DNA from: Cenococcum geophilum 1.58
Taxonomy: Eukaryota > Ascomycota > Dothideomycetes > Gloniales > Gloniaceae
Direction of reading: 5' to 3'
Assembly: GCA_001692895.1 (NCBI GenBank)
Contig: KV748189.1
Coordinates: 1,186,432 to 1,250,431, forward strand
DNA: 64,000 nt
The position numbers and the translations under genes are program-made. Under the pieces are notes generated by a model. It saw nothing but the letters and a program-made list of their open reading frames with translations. It did no database searches and was not told where the DNA came from. Positions 46,400 through 58,600 of this stretch are shown one piece after another (positions within the stretch are counted from its first letter, which is position 1; each line of letters opens with the position of its first letter).

Positions 46400-49300
46400 C
46401 TAATACTGTCCCTTAGGTCCTCCAGTTACTTCTCCTTATTTAGTTGCTCCTTAATATCCACCATTCCGATTATATTAACGAAGCTTTAAAACCTCTACTT
46501 GGGTAGGGCCTTCGTAAGTCCATCAGCGATTATCTCCTTCGTCGCTGTCCATTGAAATCATACTCGTCTCATTGCGTATTCCTAACGTAGCTAGTATTAA
46601 TGGATGTTAACGTGTTAGAGCTTCGTAATCAGCTTTGCTGTGTCTTCTGTGATTAGTTAGAGCGTCTAGGTGTTGTCGCATTTAATAATTAAGGGCTCGT
46701 TTAGGTGTAGCGTTATTACTTTAAACAGCCTGCTAATAAAGATAGCTTCCTTTGCTGTCTGTAATAGGGCTAATAACTCAGCTTCTGTGCTTGACGTCAT
46801 AACTATACCCTGCTTATTTGCTCTCCAGGCGATCGGCCCCCCAAATAGCTTTATAATATATCCTTACAAGCTCTTTCTATTAACGGAGTTGTCCGCGAAT
46901 AATGCGTCGCTGGTATAAATAAATAATTGCGCACCGTCTCTTCCGTCGTCTTGTCCTTTGTCGCGTATTCCTTTATCTCTCCCTCTACCGTTTATTCCTT
47001 CCTCATCTCCTCCATAGCAGATTACTCTGCTTCTCATACTATATAGGTACTAGATGACTCTGTCTGCCGCTTAATAATACTCTTAGCTTAGGTTCTAATT
47101 AAACCTTGCTAGCCGTAATACTGCGAAGGTAATATCCGGACGCGTTATAGTGGCTGTATAGAGTACTGAACCTAATTTTCTCTAATATAGCATCGTAGAG
47201 ACTGGTAGGGATATAGGACGGACTAATAGGTCTGTATTAGGGGACGGATACGTTAGACGGATTATACGGTGATTAGTAGGGAGGAGTTCCGATTCTGCCA
47301 TTAAAGTATCTAGAAGACGCCCTCTAAGATCTATCTTATACTAGTTAGCTATCTTCTTAATATAGGCTTTCTAGGATAGCCATAGGAGCCTCTAGCTACA
47401 ATTGCGTAGTATATGGATTTCTAGAAACTATTTTAGCTCGCTAAGGGTACTTATCTAGTATTCCTTACTTAGCTCCTTAATCGGTTCTTAAGCATTCTTC
47501 TCGTCTGTCTTACGGTAGCAGAAGACAATATTATTAATATAGAAGAAGACGACTATTCTACCTTTTAGCATAACACACGGCTCCTAAGGTACCTCTTTAA
47601 AACCCAATTCTGTTAGTAAGCTCGTGAGATTCTTCTGCTATAATAGTGGTGATCGTTATAGTCCGTAAAGGGCTTTTCGTAAGCATAGTACTTTATCTTT
47701 CTTTCCGTTAAATCCTGGCGGTGGCTTTATATAGACAACTTTATTAAGATCGTAATAGATAAACGCATTAACTATATCTATCTATATCGTCTCCAGGTTA
47801 AATTTTACCGTTATCGCCATTAGGGTTTGGAAGGTCGTACTAGCTAATATAGTCGCTCTCGTAGGTAGGTCTCCTGGGGCCTATTGATTTCCGTATACTA
47901 CTAATCGTGCTTTATATTTCTAAAAGAATCCGTGCTTATCCGTCTTATAGATAAAGATTTATATTAAGCTAAGGATCTATTATCCCTTTACATACTTCTT
48001 TTCTATTTCTTAAAATAACCTTATTTAATAATAAGATTAGAGGTGGGCTTATTAAGCTTCTTAGAACTAATCTTAAAGAGAATACGTATTAAGGTCGCGG
48101 ATCGACTAGGGTGGCGGAGGTAAGTTCTTCCTATATAATCTGACATCACGTATTCTGCCTAATTTCAGCTTGCTATCATTAAGTCGACTATTAAGGTTAA
48201 ACTTCCTTCCTGCTAAAAAGGCGCCATAATAGGCTAAAGTAATCCTTTTAGTAACAAAGTCTTTAAACCTATTATCACAGGCTTCCTCGAACAAGTCTTT
48301 AACCAAGTTATTAAACACCCCCTAAGTATAAAACCTATCTCCTACTCGGCTGACGATGTTCTAATTAGTACCTTATATATCTAACTTTATAGGATACTTA
48401 ACGTAAAAGGCACATGGAGATTCTTCGTCTTCTTTTATTAGAGGTGGTGTATAATATATATCTTCAAGAGCTCTTACAAGCTTAAGATCTGCTAACTTAT
48501 TAAAGGTTCAAACTAGCTTATTAACGTTATCGTCTTCCTCTTAAATTGGCGGTTTAAATACCTTTTTATCGTCTTCCAAAAGAACCTCATTCTTAGTTAG
48601 GGTATTAGGAAGTTAAATCTTCTTAATTAGCGTGTCTAATTCAGCGTGTAGGTCCTTTAAGATATCCGTTTGCTTGCCGTTAAAGAACGTCTTTTCGTTA
48701 AAGATAACGTCCCTAATAGAGATGACGATACCCTTATATAGGATCCAGATCCTATAGATATTGGTAGAGTTATAGCCAATAAGGTAGCCGATATAGGCTC
48801 GCGGATCTAGCTTGCTTAGCCTTTTCTTCTTCAGCTAGGCATCCAATGTCATCGCGTACGCCCTACAGCCGTAGGCTTTTAGGTGCGCCAGTTGCGGCTT
48901 TCTTAATCTCCTATTAGCTAGGAAGGTATAGAACCTCTTATATGGCGATTTCCAACCGTTGCTTTCCCATGGCGTTTAATCTCGAAGGTAAACTATATAG
49001 TTAACTATCTCGTTCCATAGGTCGTGTAGTAGATTAGCAGCAATTCTCATTATACATGCTTTCTTAATAATTACACCCCCTAAGCGTTCGGCGGTACTAT
49101 TTTATGCTTAGGTATATAGCGCCAAAGGCTTAAATATAATCCCTTAGGTCCGTAGCCATTTAAGGGTTCTCCTTCTCCCTAGCTCGTTATCTAATCTAAT
49201 AGTGTTAACTTTAAGGTTATACCTCAAACGAATCCATTAGATAAAGTCTTTAAGTACTTATAGTATCTCCTTCTCCTCGCCATGCATTGTTATAAAATAC

Positions 49301-51250
49301 GGGAAAGATCTTCCTAAGAAGGTGTTATGGATAAGCATAACTTATACAAATCTAGTATGCGCTTCCTTAAGGTCTATCTAGTCAATATAGAGGTTAAGAT
49401 AGGGTTTATTAATATTCTATTTTAAGAACCTTCTTAAGACCTAACACTTGATTTTAGCTAGACTGCAATATTAACATTCTGTTATCTTTAGGCCTTAAAG
49501 CTTAACTCCTAGGGCGTTAAGACCTAAATAGTGAAGGCTTATAGGTCCTAGATGTCCTAGACGTAGATGCTAAAGTTGTACATTACCTTTTGAATCTAGA
49601 CGAGCGTCTCTTAACAATATCCGCTTTTGTTAATGGCGTATTAGACAGCTGATATTAAATACGGATTTTAAGTTTCCTAATTAAACGTATTTAATAGTCT
49701 ATTGTCCATAACGTTCTTTTATTTAATATAGGATTATATCATCCTTTTAAATAAGAAGATTATTATCTCCTTTATTGTCCTAGTAGTACTTTCGTTTTTA
49801 AAGTAGACGGAACAACACTAGATTCATATTAAAGTCTATACAAAAGGCAACGTCCTTAAGACGTAGGATTCCCTTGCTCTTGTCTAGTTTTGTAACTTAG
49901 ATAGTAATATCGCCGTAGCCTAGTATAGGCACTTCTAAGCTGCTGGCGATAATATATTCGTGTCTTAGAGCTTTCCTAAAGTTATAGAAATAAGAGAGGT
50001 TATTAAAGATATAGAGAGTGGTTCCTAAGTTAAGAATAGTTAATAGCTTTAGTGGATGGAGTTAACCGGTATGGTACAATTCTAGGAATATTATATTAGC
50101 TTTTCCCTTAATCTTAACTGTCTCCTAACTCTCGTCCTATTATTGTCAAGCTTTATCAGCATTTAGTTCCTTAAACTTAAGTCGTTCCACTTAGGCAGCT
50201 AGATCCTTATCGTACTTTACCTTTATAAGCACCCTTTTTATACGTATACCTACGGCTTTAAATCCCTTAAGTCTCTTACACTTAAATAGGTACTAATAGT
50301 TAGGAAGGGTATATCCTTTTATATCGCATGCCAGGCATTTACGGTTCTTTAACTTTTTAGAAAAAAACGTCTCTTCTTTAATTAAATTTGTCCCTACCCT
50401 TTTTCGGCTACTAGGTATACTATTCCCTTTCCCTTTTAAACCTTTAGTAGTTAGGATATCCTCTTTAGATTTTCCTGCGTAGTCTGCGTTAAATGCACTC
50501 CCTCTAATAGTTAAGGATGGTACGACTTTTAAGAGGTTTTAGAATGCTTCTCGCAGCTCTATTGCTACTTTGCGGTATCCTAATAAGTAAGCCTTTTTAG
50601 TATTATTTGCCTGCTTTGTATATAGAACAAAATAGGTTTCGCTTATAGGTCGTATTGTATTTGTAAGGTCTATTAGCCAGATCCTATTAGTTATCTATAG
50701 AAGATTGTGCTTCTTAGCTATCTTTATTGCATACTCCCATCGGTTAAGCTATTAGGTGATTTTTGCCTACTTAAGACCCTTAAGCGAGTCTATATATTGT
50801 AGCTGTACCTTCCTTATTATAAAGTTCTTTAAGGGCTTAGTGTCTTCTTTTAACCAAGTTAGCCATTCTTTAACTATAAGGGAAGGGTCGAGCAGTAACT
50901 TCTTCTGAATTAATACTGTAAACGTAATTTGGGTGCGGATCTATTAGAGATAATCTTTCTATCTTAGGAAATACTTTATATCCTAGTTGTAGTATTATCT
51001 ACTATTCTTGTACGCTTTCTATTAATTCGTCGAGAGCTATATATATAAGGTTGCATTCTTATTAAAATCTATAACCTTTAGATAAGGTAGTTTCTTAAGT
51101 AGGCCTTCTTAAAGTGCTTCTATAGCTGGGTTAACATGGGCCCAAATTTACTGATTTATAAGGGCTTATAGTTGCCAGATCCATTACTCCCAGTCTTCTA
51201 GCTTATTAAGGATGATTGTAGTTAATAAGCTTAATAGTGGAGTCATTTGA
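46400..51250 (-). pseudogene. Copia E gag-pol relic
   Basis: Reading right to left: gag and a zinc region (about 50100-51250), protease and integrase (about 48900-50080), then a linker whose open piece 48318-48106 ends RLYRKNLPPPP. That is similar to the segment between integrase and RT in fungal Copia elements. RT (about 47100-48000) has YINNIVF (from YVDDIVF) at about 47523-47550. RNase H is at about 46690-46920, where the minus strand reads YIIKLFGGPIAWRANKQG; the plus-strand open frame at 46670-46918 is its antisense. Stops are RIP-type. Domain limits are approximate. Confidence 0.75.
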
Positions 51251-51279
51251 CTAATAGGCAAAGGAGGGATTAAGATAGT

Positions 51280-51600
51280 ATTTTGTCGTTAGGATCGTCC
51301 TTATTATTAGGATCGTCCTTATCATTAGGATCGTCCTATGACAATTAAGGTGAAATCTCGTGGAATCTCGTAGAATCTCGTTCTGTGATAATTAAGGTAG
51401 GATTTCTGTCAGAGTCTACGTCTTGACAATGAGTTAGAATTTTGTCGTTAGGATCATCCTATCGTCAAGATCATCCTTTGACAATGAGGATGCTCGTATT
51501 AGGATTGTCCTTTAACCGATATTCGTGTCAGGGTCGTCCTGTGACCGATATTCGTGTTAGGGTCGTCCTGTAACCGATATTTGTGTTAGGATCGTCCTAT
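51280..51600. repeat. Short tandem repeats in the 5' leader of Copia E
   Basis: Units of 17-18 bp with ttaggatcgtcct are followed by units near 30 bp combining gtcgtcctgt with accgatattcgtgtYagg. TGACAAT-type boxes are interspersed. CpA/TpG are better kept here than in the flanks. Confidence 0.7.
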
Positions 51601-51677
51601 AAGGATAAGGTAGAATTTCTTCAAATAATTAAGTAATAGCTGAATAGCTTCTTAAGTCGGCGGATTAGGCTTATAAC

Positions 51678-51847
51678 TATCACGTAGCTCGTATTAAGCT
51701 ATTCATTAATGAAATGGGTTAATTAATTAATGATCTTTTTAGGTTGGTTTTCCTTAGACCTAGGGCCCTCGGGCTTAGATAAAGAGGTTTATAATACACG
51801 TAACTTATATACGGTCTACGCCTTTAGAGAATATAGATTATCTAATA
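51678..51847 (-). repeat. LTR of Copia E (5' LTR on its strand)
   Basis: Same 170 bp as 46047-46216, starting TATCACGTAGC and ending CTAATA, followed by the TSD aatgg. Confidence 0.85.
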
Positions 51848-51852
51848 AATGG

Positions 51853-52057
51853 GGTTCCTAATAATAAAAGAACTTAATTATAGATAAGTTAAATAAGCGG
51901 AGATGCTTATAGAATACTATTTTAAAATTTAGTATACTAAAGGCACTAAGAATATAAGGGCAGATACGCTAAGTAAAAAGGCTAAATTATAAAATAATAA
52001 GAAATTATTAGGAGTAATACTACGTAGAGATAGTAATGGGTTAATTAGGTATAATTA
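51853..52057 (+). pseudogene. B2 pol continued (RNase H end)
   Basis: Removing Copia E restores cctaatggggttcctaat, as at 29928-29945 of B1. It ends in ggtataatta, where element X is inserted. Confidence 0.8.
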
Positions 52058-53077
52058 GTAGTAGTTCTTTAATTAACGTCTGATACGGATCCTATCTTAG
52101 CCCATGCAGACTACTCCGTCATAGGGGGGAAAACTTATAATTTACATGAAGAAAACCCTGCAGTTGGGGGAGGAAAAACCCTATAAGCAGCCTCAGTAGG
52201 ATAAAAAACCCTAATTTGCCATGTTTGCACATAGCAGCGGCCCTACGGGCCTACTACACGTCCTCCTCCTTAGATGTTTTAAACTTCTTAGAAACCACTA
52301 CTTCCTTCTCTAGCTTATTAAAGCTAGGGTTCACTATATCCCAGCTAGGCCTTGCTAATTAATTGCTGTGTCTTATTGTCTCTTTATGTCCCATATCTTG
52401 CCTATCCCCTATACGCTATCTCTTATATAGACCACTGCCATATACGCCTTACCTCCCCCCCCCTAGAGCCATTAAAGGCGTAAGGGGGATTCATCCGTTC
52501 TAACNACCGTAATACTAATAAGCGAGCGGGATATTGTGTTATTTGGGTATCTTTTATGCCTAGGCCCCAGCTAGGCCCTCTCTAAGGGTCACCACTCCGT
52601 TAAAAGGAGATAGGGAAAACCGTGGGTCGCAATCTAAGCTGCTAGGTAGTATTTAGTAGTTAAAAACGGCGAGTAACCGCATGCTCCGCGGGCGACTGCC
52701 CTAGGGGTTAGGAGGGGCCGTATATTTGCTCGTTCGTTCGTTCGCTCGTACGCTCATTTGTCCGTTAATGTGAGGTCATTAATGCTTTCCATTAGGGGCT
52801 AGGGGATGCTTTTAAAAGCTGTTTATCTATGTTGGATTATATAGGTGCTTAATAGGAGAACTAGTGGCTGTATTGTAAAGGGGTACCGTTAGTAGTGGTT
52901 TTCGAGATCTTATCATCCCATATAAAAACTTTTTACTACGCCCTATAACGCATACAACCACCAGGTCCTACTTGCACGCGCTATATAACGTCTCTGCGTT
53001 GGCTCTGGGTCTGAACTTTAAAGACCTAGGTTTATAGCCGTCACCACGTATAGGTGCAGAATCCGTTTTCGACGGCT
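52058..53077 (-). mobile_element. Unidentified 1,020-bp insertion X with 14-bp target duplication
   Basis: B1 reads attaggtataattaccctaa without interruption. In B2 the 14 bases attaggtataatta occur on both sides (52044-52057 and 53078-53091) of 1,020 bp that are GC-normal and not RIP-mutated. There are no LTRs or terminal inverted repeats. On the minus strand it begins AGCCGTCGAAAACGG, and this end can fold: AGCCGTC pairs with GACGGCT, with an inner CACC/GGTG stem. It ends ACTACTAC, a short TAC repeat. A long variable-length TSD and a simple-repeat tail fit insertion by non-LTR retrotransposon machinery (inference). No long open frame was found. A ttcg/ctcg repeat lies at about 52728-52755. 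It was compared by eye with rRNA, 5S RNA, tRNA and snRNA without a convincing match. Confidence 0.65.
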
Positions 53078-53091
53078 ATTAGGTATAATTA

Positions 53092-55209
53092 CCCTAAGCT
53101 AATAGTAACTTAAGAAGATAGAGAACTAGAAAGAGTTTATAAGATACTAGAGAGCTTTTAGGTATAAAGAATTTTAAAAGCATAACTAGAAGATTTATAG
53201 ATAGATATATATAAAAACCGAGAAGTAAAGTATATCCTAAAGAGTATAGTAGAGCATTTTATAGAAGATTTCTATAAAGGAATAACTTAAGGATATAATA
53301 GAGTAATAGGCTTAGTATTAAGACTTTAAGTAGAATATATTATTAACGGAATCTAGGGTATGGCTAGAAAAGTAATAAAGAAGTATCTAGATTATTAAAG
53401 GAATAAACTAATAAAGTATAAGCTATATAGAGGGCTATAACCTATTAAAATATTAGAAAGACTATAGGAAGTTATATTATAGGACTTTATTATTAAGTTA
53501 CTAAAGTTAAGAGATTCTATTACTAAATAAGAGTATAATATAATCTTAGTAATAGTAGACAAGTTAACTAAATAGGGCTACTTTATAGCATATATAGAAG
53601 AAATCTTAGCGGAAGATATTACTAGAATCTATATTAAAAAAGTGTTTATAAGATATAGAGTACTAAGTAAAATTATATTGGACAGAGATTTAAGATTTTT
53701 AGTAGTATTTTAAGAGGTATTTTTAGTAGAATAAAGAGTTAGAGCAGAAACTTCTATTATATATTATCTACAGACGGATAGATAAATAGAAAGATTAAAT
53801 TAGATATTAAAATAGTATCTAAGATATTATATTAATTATATACAGAATAATTAGGTATTGTTATTATTAGTTATATAGTTTATATATAATATAACACTAT
53901 AAGAAGAAATAGGCATATTACTATTTAAGGCAAATTACGGATATAAGCTAAGAATATTGTTATTACTATAGTAAGTAAAGAAAATAAGTAGTATAGCTAA
54001 AGAAAGAATAAAGATACTAATAAATCTTTATATAGACCTTATAGAATTAATAAAAAAGGTATAAGAGAGAATAAAAAGGTACTATAATGCTAAGAGATCT
54101 AAGGGACTAGATTTTAAGGAAGGGGATAAAGTATAGCTACTATATAAAGATTTTAAGAGTTAACAACTAAGTAAAAAGTTAGACTATATTAGACTAGGAC
54201 CTTTTAAAATTAAATAAAGGATTTTACTAGTTACGTTTAAGTTAAACCTACTAGCTAAGATAAAGATCTACCCTATATAGCATATTATAATACTAGAGCT
54301 AGTATACGGGAATATTAAGCTACTAGTTTATAAAGCAGATATATATAAAGGATAAAAAGAAGATAAATAGTAAGTTTTAAAGATCGTTAGTTATAAGGAT
54401 ATTAATAATAAAATATAGTATAAGGTTAAGTGGATAGGCTATAATAAAACTACCTAGGAACTATTATAGAATTTAAAGAATGCTATAGGAAAGGTATAGG
54501 AGTATTAGAAGAAAATGGGTTAGGTAATATTAAAAAGGAGCTAAAAATAAAGGGATTAGTTAAAGGTAATAGAAGAGCTGGATTACCTAAGAGATCTACT
54601 ACTAATATATAAGCTATTTCCGCCTCTTCTTAATTAGAATCCTTTTTAGCCTCTTTAGCCTTAAATTTAGATAGACCTTACTTTACTAAGTAAAGCTCTT
54701 TTAAGCGCACCTTTTTATAAACCTTTACTAGACGGCTTAGGCAAGTATAAGTATTTAGTTAAGCATTTAGAGCCTAAGATGCCTTATTAAAATAACGCTA
54801 AACCTTAATAAGGGCCTTAGCTAGCTTACTCTTTAGTCTTTTAGCCGCTACTAATACGCGTAACTTTAGGATAGATTAAATAAGGAACTAGACAGTTATA
54901 AAAAATAATAAGATATATATATTTAGCGTTAGATACGGATTAAATATTATAGGATAATTGTATGTTCGCTCGCGTATACTTAGCATAAAAAGAAGGTTCG
55001 CGACTAAATAGAGCTATAATTATAATATATACTAACTTCTTCTCTATATAATAAGAATAGAATAGTATAACTTTACTAAGTAATAGAATAAATATTACTA
55101 GCTAGTTATAATAATTAGACGTAGAGGATCTAATAGGAGGTATTAGGAATAATAAAGGTTATTAAATTAAAAACGGGAATGCTATACCTCTAATAGACGA
55201 CTTAGAGAT
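53092..55209 (+). pseudogene. B2 pol continued (integrase, chromodomain-like end, tail)
   Basis: After X the host frame continues with the integrase zinc region and core (about 53280-53950), chromodomain-like segment (about 54410-54520) and C-terminal tail, up to cttagagat where Gypsy A3 is inserted. It is heavily mutated. Confidence 0.8.
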
Positions 55210-55635
55210 TGTTATGGACACTCTAAGTACAATACTATAACTACTTAGAGAGGAGTTGGAAGAAGCTAGTTGGTTAATATAGGTACGGACTAGGATGGAA
55301 CCTGTGGAACTATGTAATAAGGAATAGTAAGCAAGTTATATGATGGTTGAACGTATTGGCTGCGTTAAACGTAAGGGACGTCACGTTTAATATAGATAAG
55401 ACGTATATTACGTACAAGAAGGATTTTATAGGAGTACGGTTGTGTATTTAAGGACCCTTAGTCCCTACCTAGATAGTTCCTTCCTTATAGTGATTTTTAG
55501 AATATAATTAGAGTTAATCTATTAGGCAACTACTCCACCAGTTATTATTACGTTGTTAACTTTTATACTTGCATTTCCTATACACCTAGCCTAATAATAA
55601 GCCCACCGTAGTTCTTGCTATAAGGTTCCGTTATA
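55210..55635 (+). repeat. 5' LTR of Gypsy A3
   Basis: It begins TGTTATGGACAC (from TGTTACGGACGC) and ends CCGTTATA. It matches the other family-A LTRs, with a diverged middle part (tatgatggttgaacgtattg) shared only with 62740-63165. Confidence 0.9.
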
Positions 55636-58600
55636 TAATCACTACCTAGTTACGGTATTAATATAAGAAGTCAAATAATATGCTACTAAAAGCAGCCACT
55701 ATGACGCTATTAACGGCAGCAACTACTTTAAGGATAGGAGGTGATACTAGTATGGTAGATACTAACTTATAACAATCTGTGACGGTCGGACAGCTATAGA
55801 AAATAGTTAACTAGCTAATAGCTAATAATATAGTGTTAGAAAAAAGACTTAACGGGATAGGAGTAGTAAAGATTAAGCTATTATTAATTAAGAGATTTAC
55901 CAGAGAAAGGTTAAAGCTTAAAGGATTCCTTATATAGATGCATTTTAAGGTCTTATAGGAGGGAGTAAAGTTACCTATACCTGTGGATCGGATAGCCTAT
56001 ATAGGACTATTTTTATTAGAAAAAGCACTTAAATAGTTTAAACCTTACCTTACGGAGATATAAGTAAATGGAATGACGACCACTAACTAAGACGTGTGAT
56101 TTATGTTCTTAAGTTAGGAAGAATTCGCAGAATAACTAACGCAGATATTTAGAGACCTAGAAGAAATAACTATAGTAGAAAGAAAACTCCAGAACCTCGT
56201 GTAACAAACTTTAGTAATTAAGTATATAATATAGTTCCAGACACTAGTAATATAAGTAGAGTGGAATAATAGGGCGCTTATAGTATAGTATAAATAGGGA
56301 CTTAAGGCTAAAGTCTAGGACGCAATTATCCTAATAGAAGATGTGGATACCCTAAGGGATCTAATAGATTAGGTAATTAAGATTAACAATCGGATCTACT
56401 AAAGGGAATAGGCTAAGAGAGGCTAGAATAGAGTTCTATAGTTATATAAGGCGTAGAGTACGTAACAATAAAAGCTAAGTTAGAAAATATGGTATAGCGT
56501 AGAGCTAATAGACCTAAGCGGTACTAAAGAAGCCTATAAGAGATAGAGTAAACTATAGAAACCCAGAGGATAAGGATTAAGTAATTAAAAGTCTAAGGAG
56601 CAGAGGCCGAATTAGGGATTTTAATAGCAGAAGACATTTAGGTGGACTCTATAATAAGAAAAATAGTTTAAAGAAGAAGCTTATATAAATTGCGGAAAAC
56701 AGGGTTATTACGTTAGAGACTATAGAAGTGGGCAGAGTTACTATATAGTAAAAGGCACGAGACTAGCAAACAACATATACGTATAAAGGGATGATAATAT
56801 GCTGCGAGGAACAAAAGAATGTTCAATTAAAAGTTTTACGTTTTATTATAATAACGCATACTGAATTTATAAAGACACTAAGTATGGCGTAAGCTATTAG
56901 CTATAAGAGCTAGCACCTATAGAATGTAGAGGAACTAATAAACTAGTTCGCAGATCGGATATTAAGGACGATAAATTTGACCTAGGTAAAACATTTTATA
57001 ATAATGAGGTAATAAGGGCCGCTTACTAGGAGCGAGCAGACCTTAGAGATGTTATACTAAAGGTAGAGGATAATTCCACTATAGAATAGGGAATATTAGT
57101 AGGGATTAAAACCCCACTAGATATAATGTCTATCGCTTTACAAGATATAAGAGAAGTAGGACAGCGAACTACTTTAACACTTAATAAAGGTAAAAGGCTA
57201 AAGGCTTAAGATTCTTATAGCGAGATAAAAGACGACTAAGATTCTTAAGATAAGATGAGGTAGGCTTAAGGACCTATAATAGACGATAACTAATAGAGTA
57301 GAGCAGCAGCTTAGTTCAAAGACATATGAATAAGCTTGGGACAGAAGTTCCCACAAGTATAAGATTTTTAAGATGAAATAAGTGAGATTTAAGACTCTTA
57401 AGACGAGATAAAAACACTAAGTAAGCCTAGTTAAACTAAGGCAGGAGTTAAGCTTAAGTTAGAAGTAAGCTTAGGATTAAAGAACCTAAGGGGTTAAGAA
57501 TTCGGAGTATAAATTAGAATACCTATAGATAAGAGGTAAGGAGCTTCTTTATAGATTAGAGAATTTATGATATAAACAGCGATTAGACTAAGAGACAGAT
57601 ATATAGACTTAAAAGACTTACTAAGGGAATATAGTGTTTAGCCTAAAGATTAAAAAGTTAATACTAAGATTAAGAAGTATAAAGACTTTAAGGATCTATT
57701 TATAAGACGCGACGTAAAAGAAACCATAGAGGAGTTTAGGGTAAGAATTACCTTATGGTAAGAGCAGAAACTAGATAAAAGATCTAGCATATTAGGACGT
57801 ATAAAGGACAGAGTATTAGTATAAAGAATTACTAATAAGCTAAGAGCAGGTATATTAAGAGCTAAGTGGCTTACTAAACTAGAAGATGAAGAGGATCTAG
57901 GGATTCTAATTAGGTTTGAGGAATAATATATAAAGGGCTGTTACGATGCAGTAATAAGAAGATACTTCCTTATGGATAAACTGTATACACTCTAGTAGCT
58001 GTACTAAAAGTGGTATAGGCAAAGGCACAATAATAAGTGGGAAGATTTCTATATGTGGTTGGATGAAAAAGTTATTTAGGACCACCCGATTACAGAGAAG
58101 GCTATAATATATATTAAAGGAGCCTTAATTATAACGTTAAAGGATCTAGAGGAACGTTTAGAGGACTAGAGAAGTAAGAGACGCATCTTAGTACCTGCGA
58201 ATAAGGTTGTAACGTTTAGATTAGTATAATAAAGGTTTAAACTTAGGGATAAAGACAAGCTAAGAGTTAACCTAAAGCACCTAGCATACTATACGTTATT
58301 ATAGATTGCGTGCGTGGACGATATATATAAAATGCATAAGAATCTAAAGGAAAAGAATTGGAAATACCCTATAAGGATGTATTAGATAATGGACAAGTAA
58401 CGGTATAGAAATGCCAAATATATATATAGATGGCATCTAGCAGAGGTCTAAAAGGAAGGAAGTTTAGTACTTTAACTAGGAAGATTCCTTATGGAAGAAT
58501 GCTTAGGTGGATAATAGTGGTGGGAATGCCTAGAAAATACGTGTTTATAGTATATCGAAGATAAAAAGCGAACTAGGCATTAGCTAAAGAGCGAGCTAAG

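Larger units (their letters stand above)
46047..51847 (-). mobile_element. Copia retrotransposon E, minus strand, RIP-mutated
   Basis: The 5,801-bp element has equal 170-bp LTRs (46047-46216, 51678-51847) and TSD aatgg (46042-46046, 51848-51852) in B2. On the minus strand the primer-binding site next to the right LTR (51667-51677) is a C-to-T altered complement of the initiator tRNA-Met anticodon arm. A C-run at 46219-46223 next to the left LTR is the polypurine tract. RT, integrase and RNase H relics read on the minus strand. A region of short tandem repeats (51280-51600) lies in the 5' leader. Confidence 0.86.

Noticed and set aside
51280..51600. CRISPR-like array
   Set aside because: Repeats are imperfect, contiguous and part of a retrotransposon leader in a fungal sequence, with no unique spacers.
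52600..53040. Possible rRNA, 5S rRNA or tRNA inside element X
   Set aside because: Short resemblances (acggcgagta; ccaccaggtc next to gcatacaac) do not extend to the conserved cores of these RNAs, and a weak B-box-like gttcagaccc has no convincing A box.
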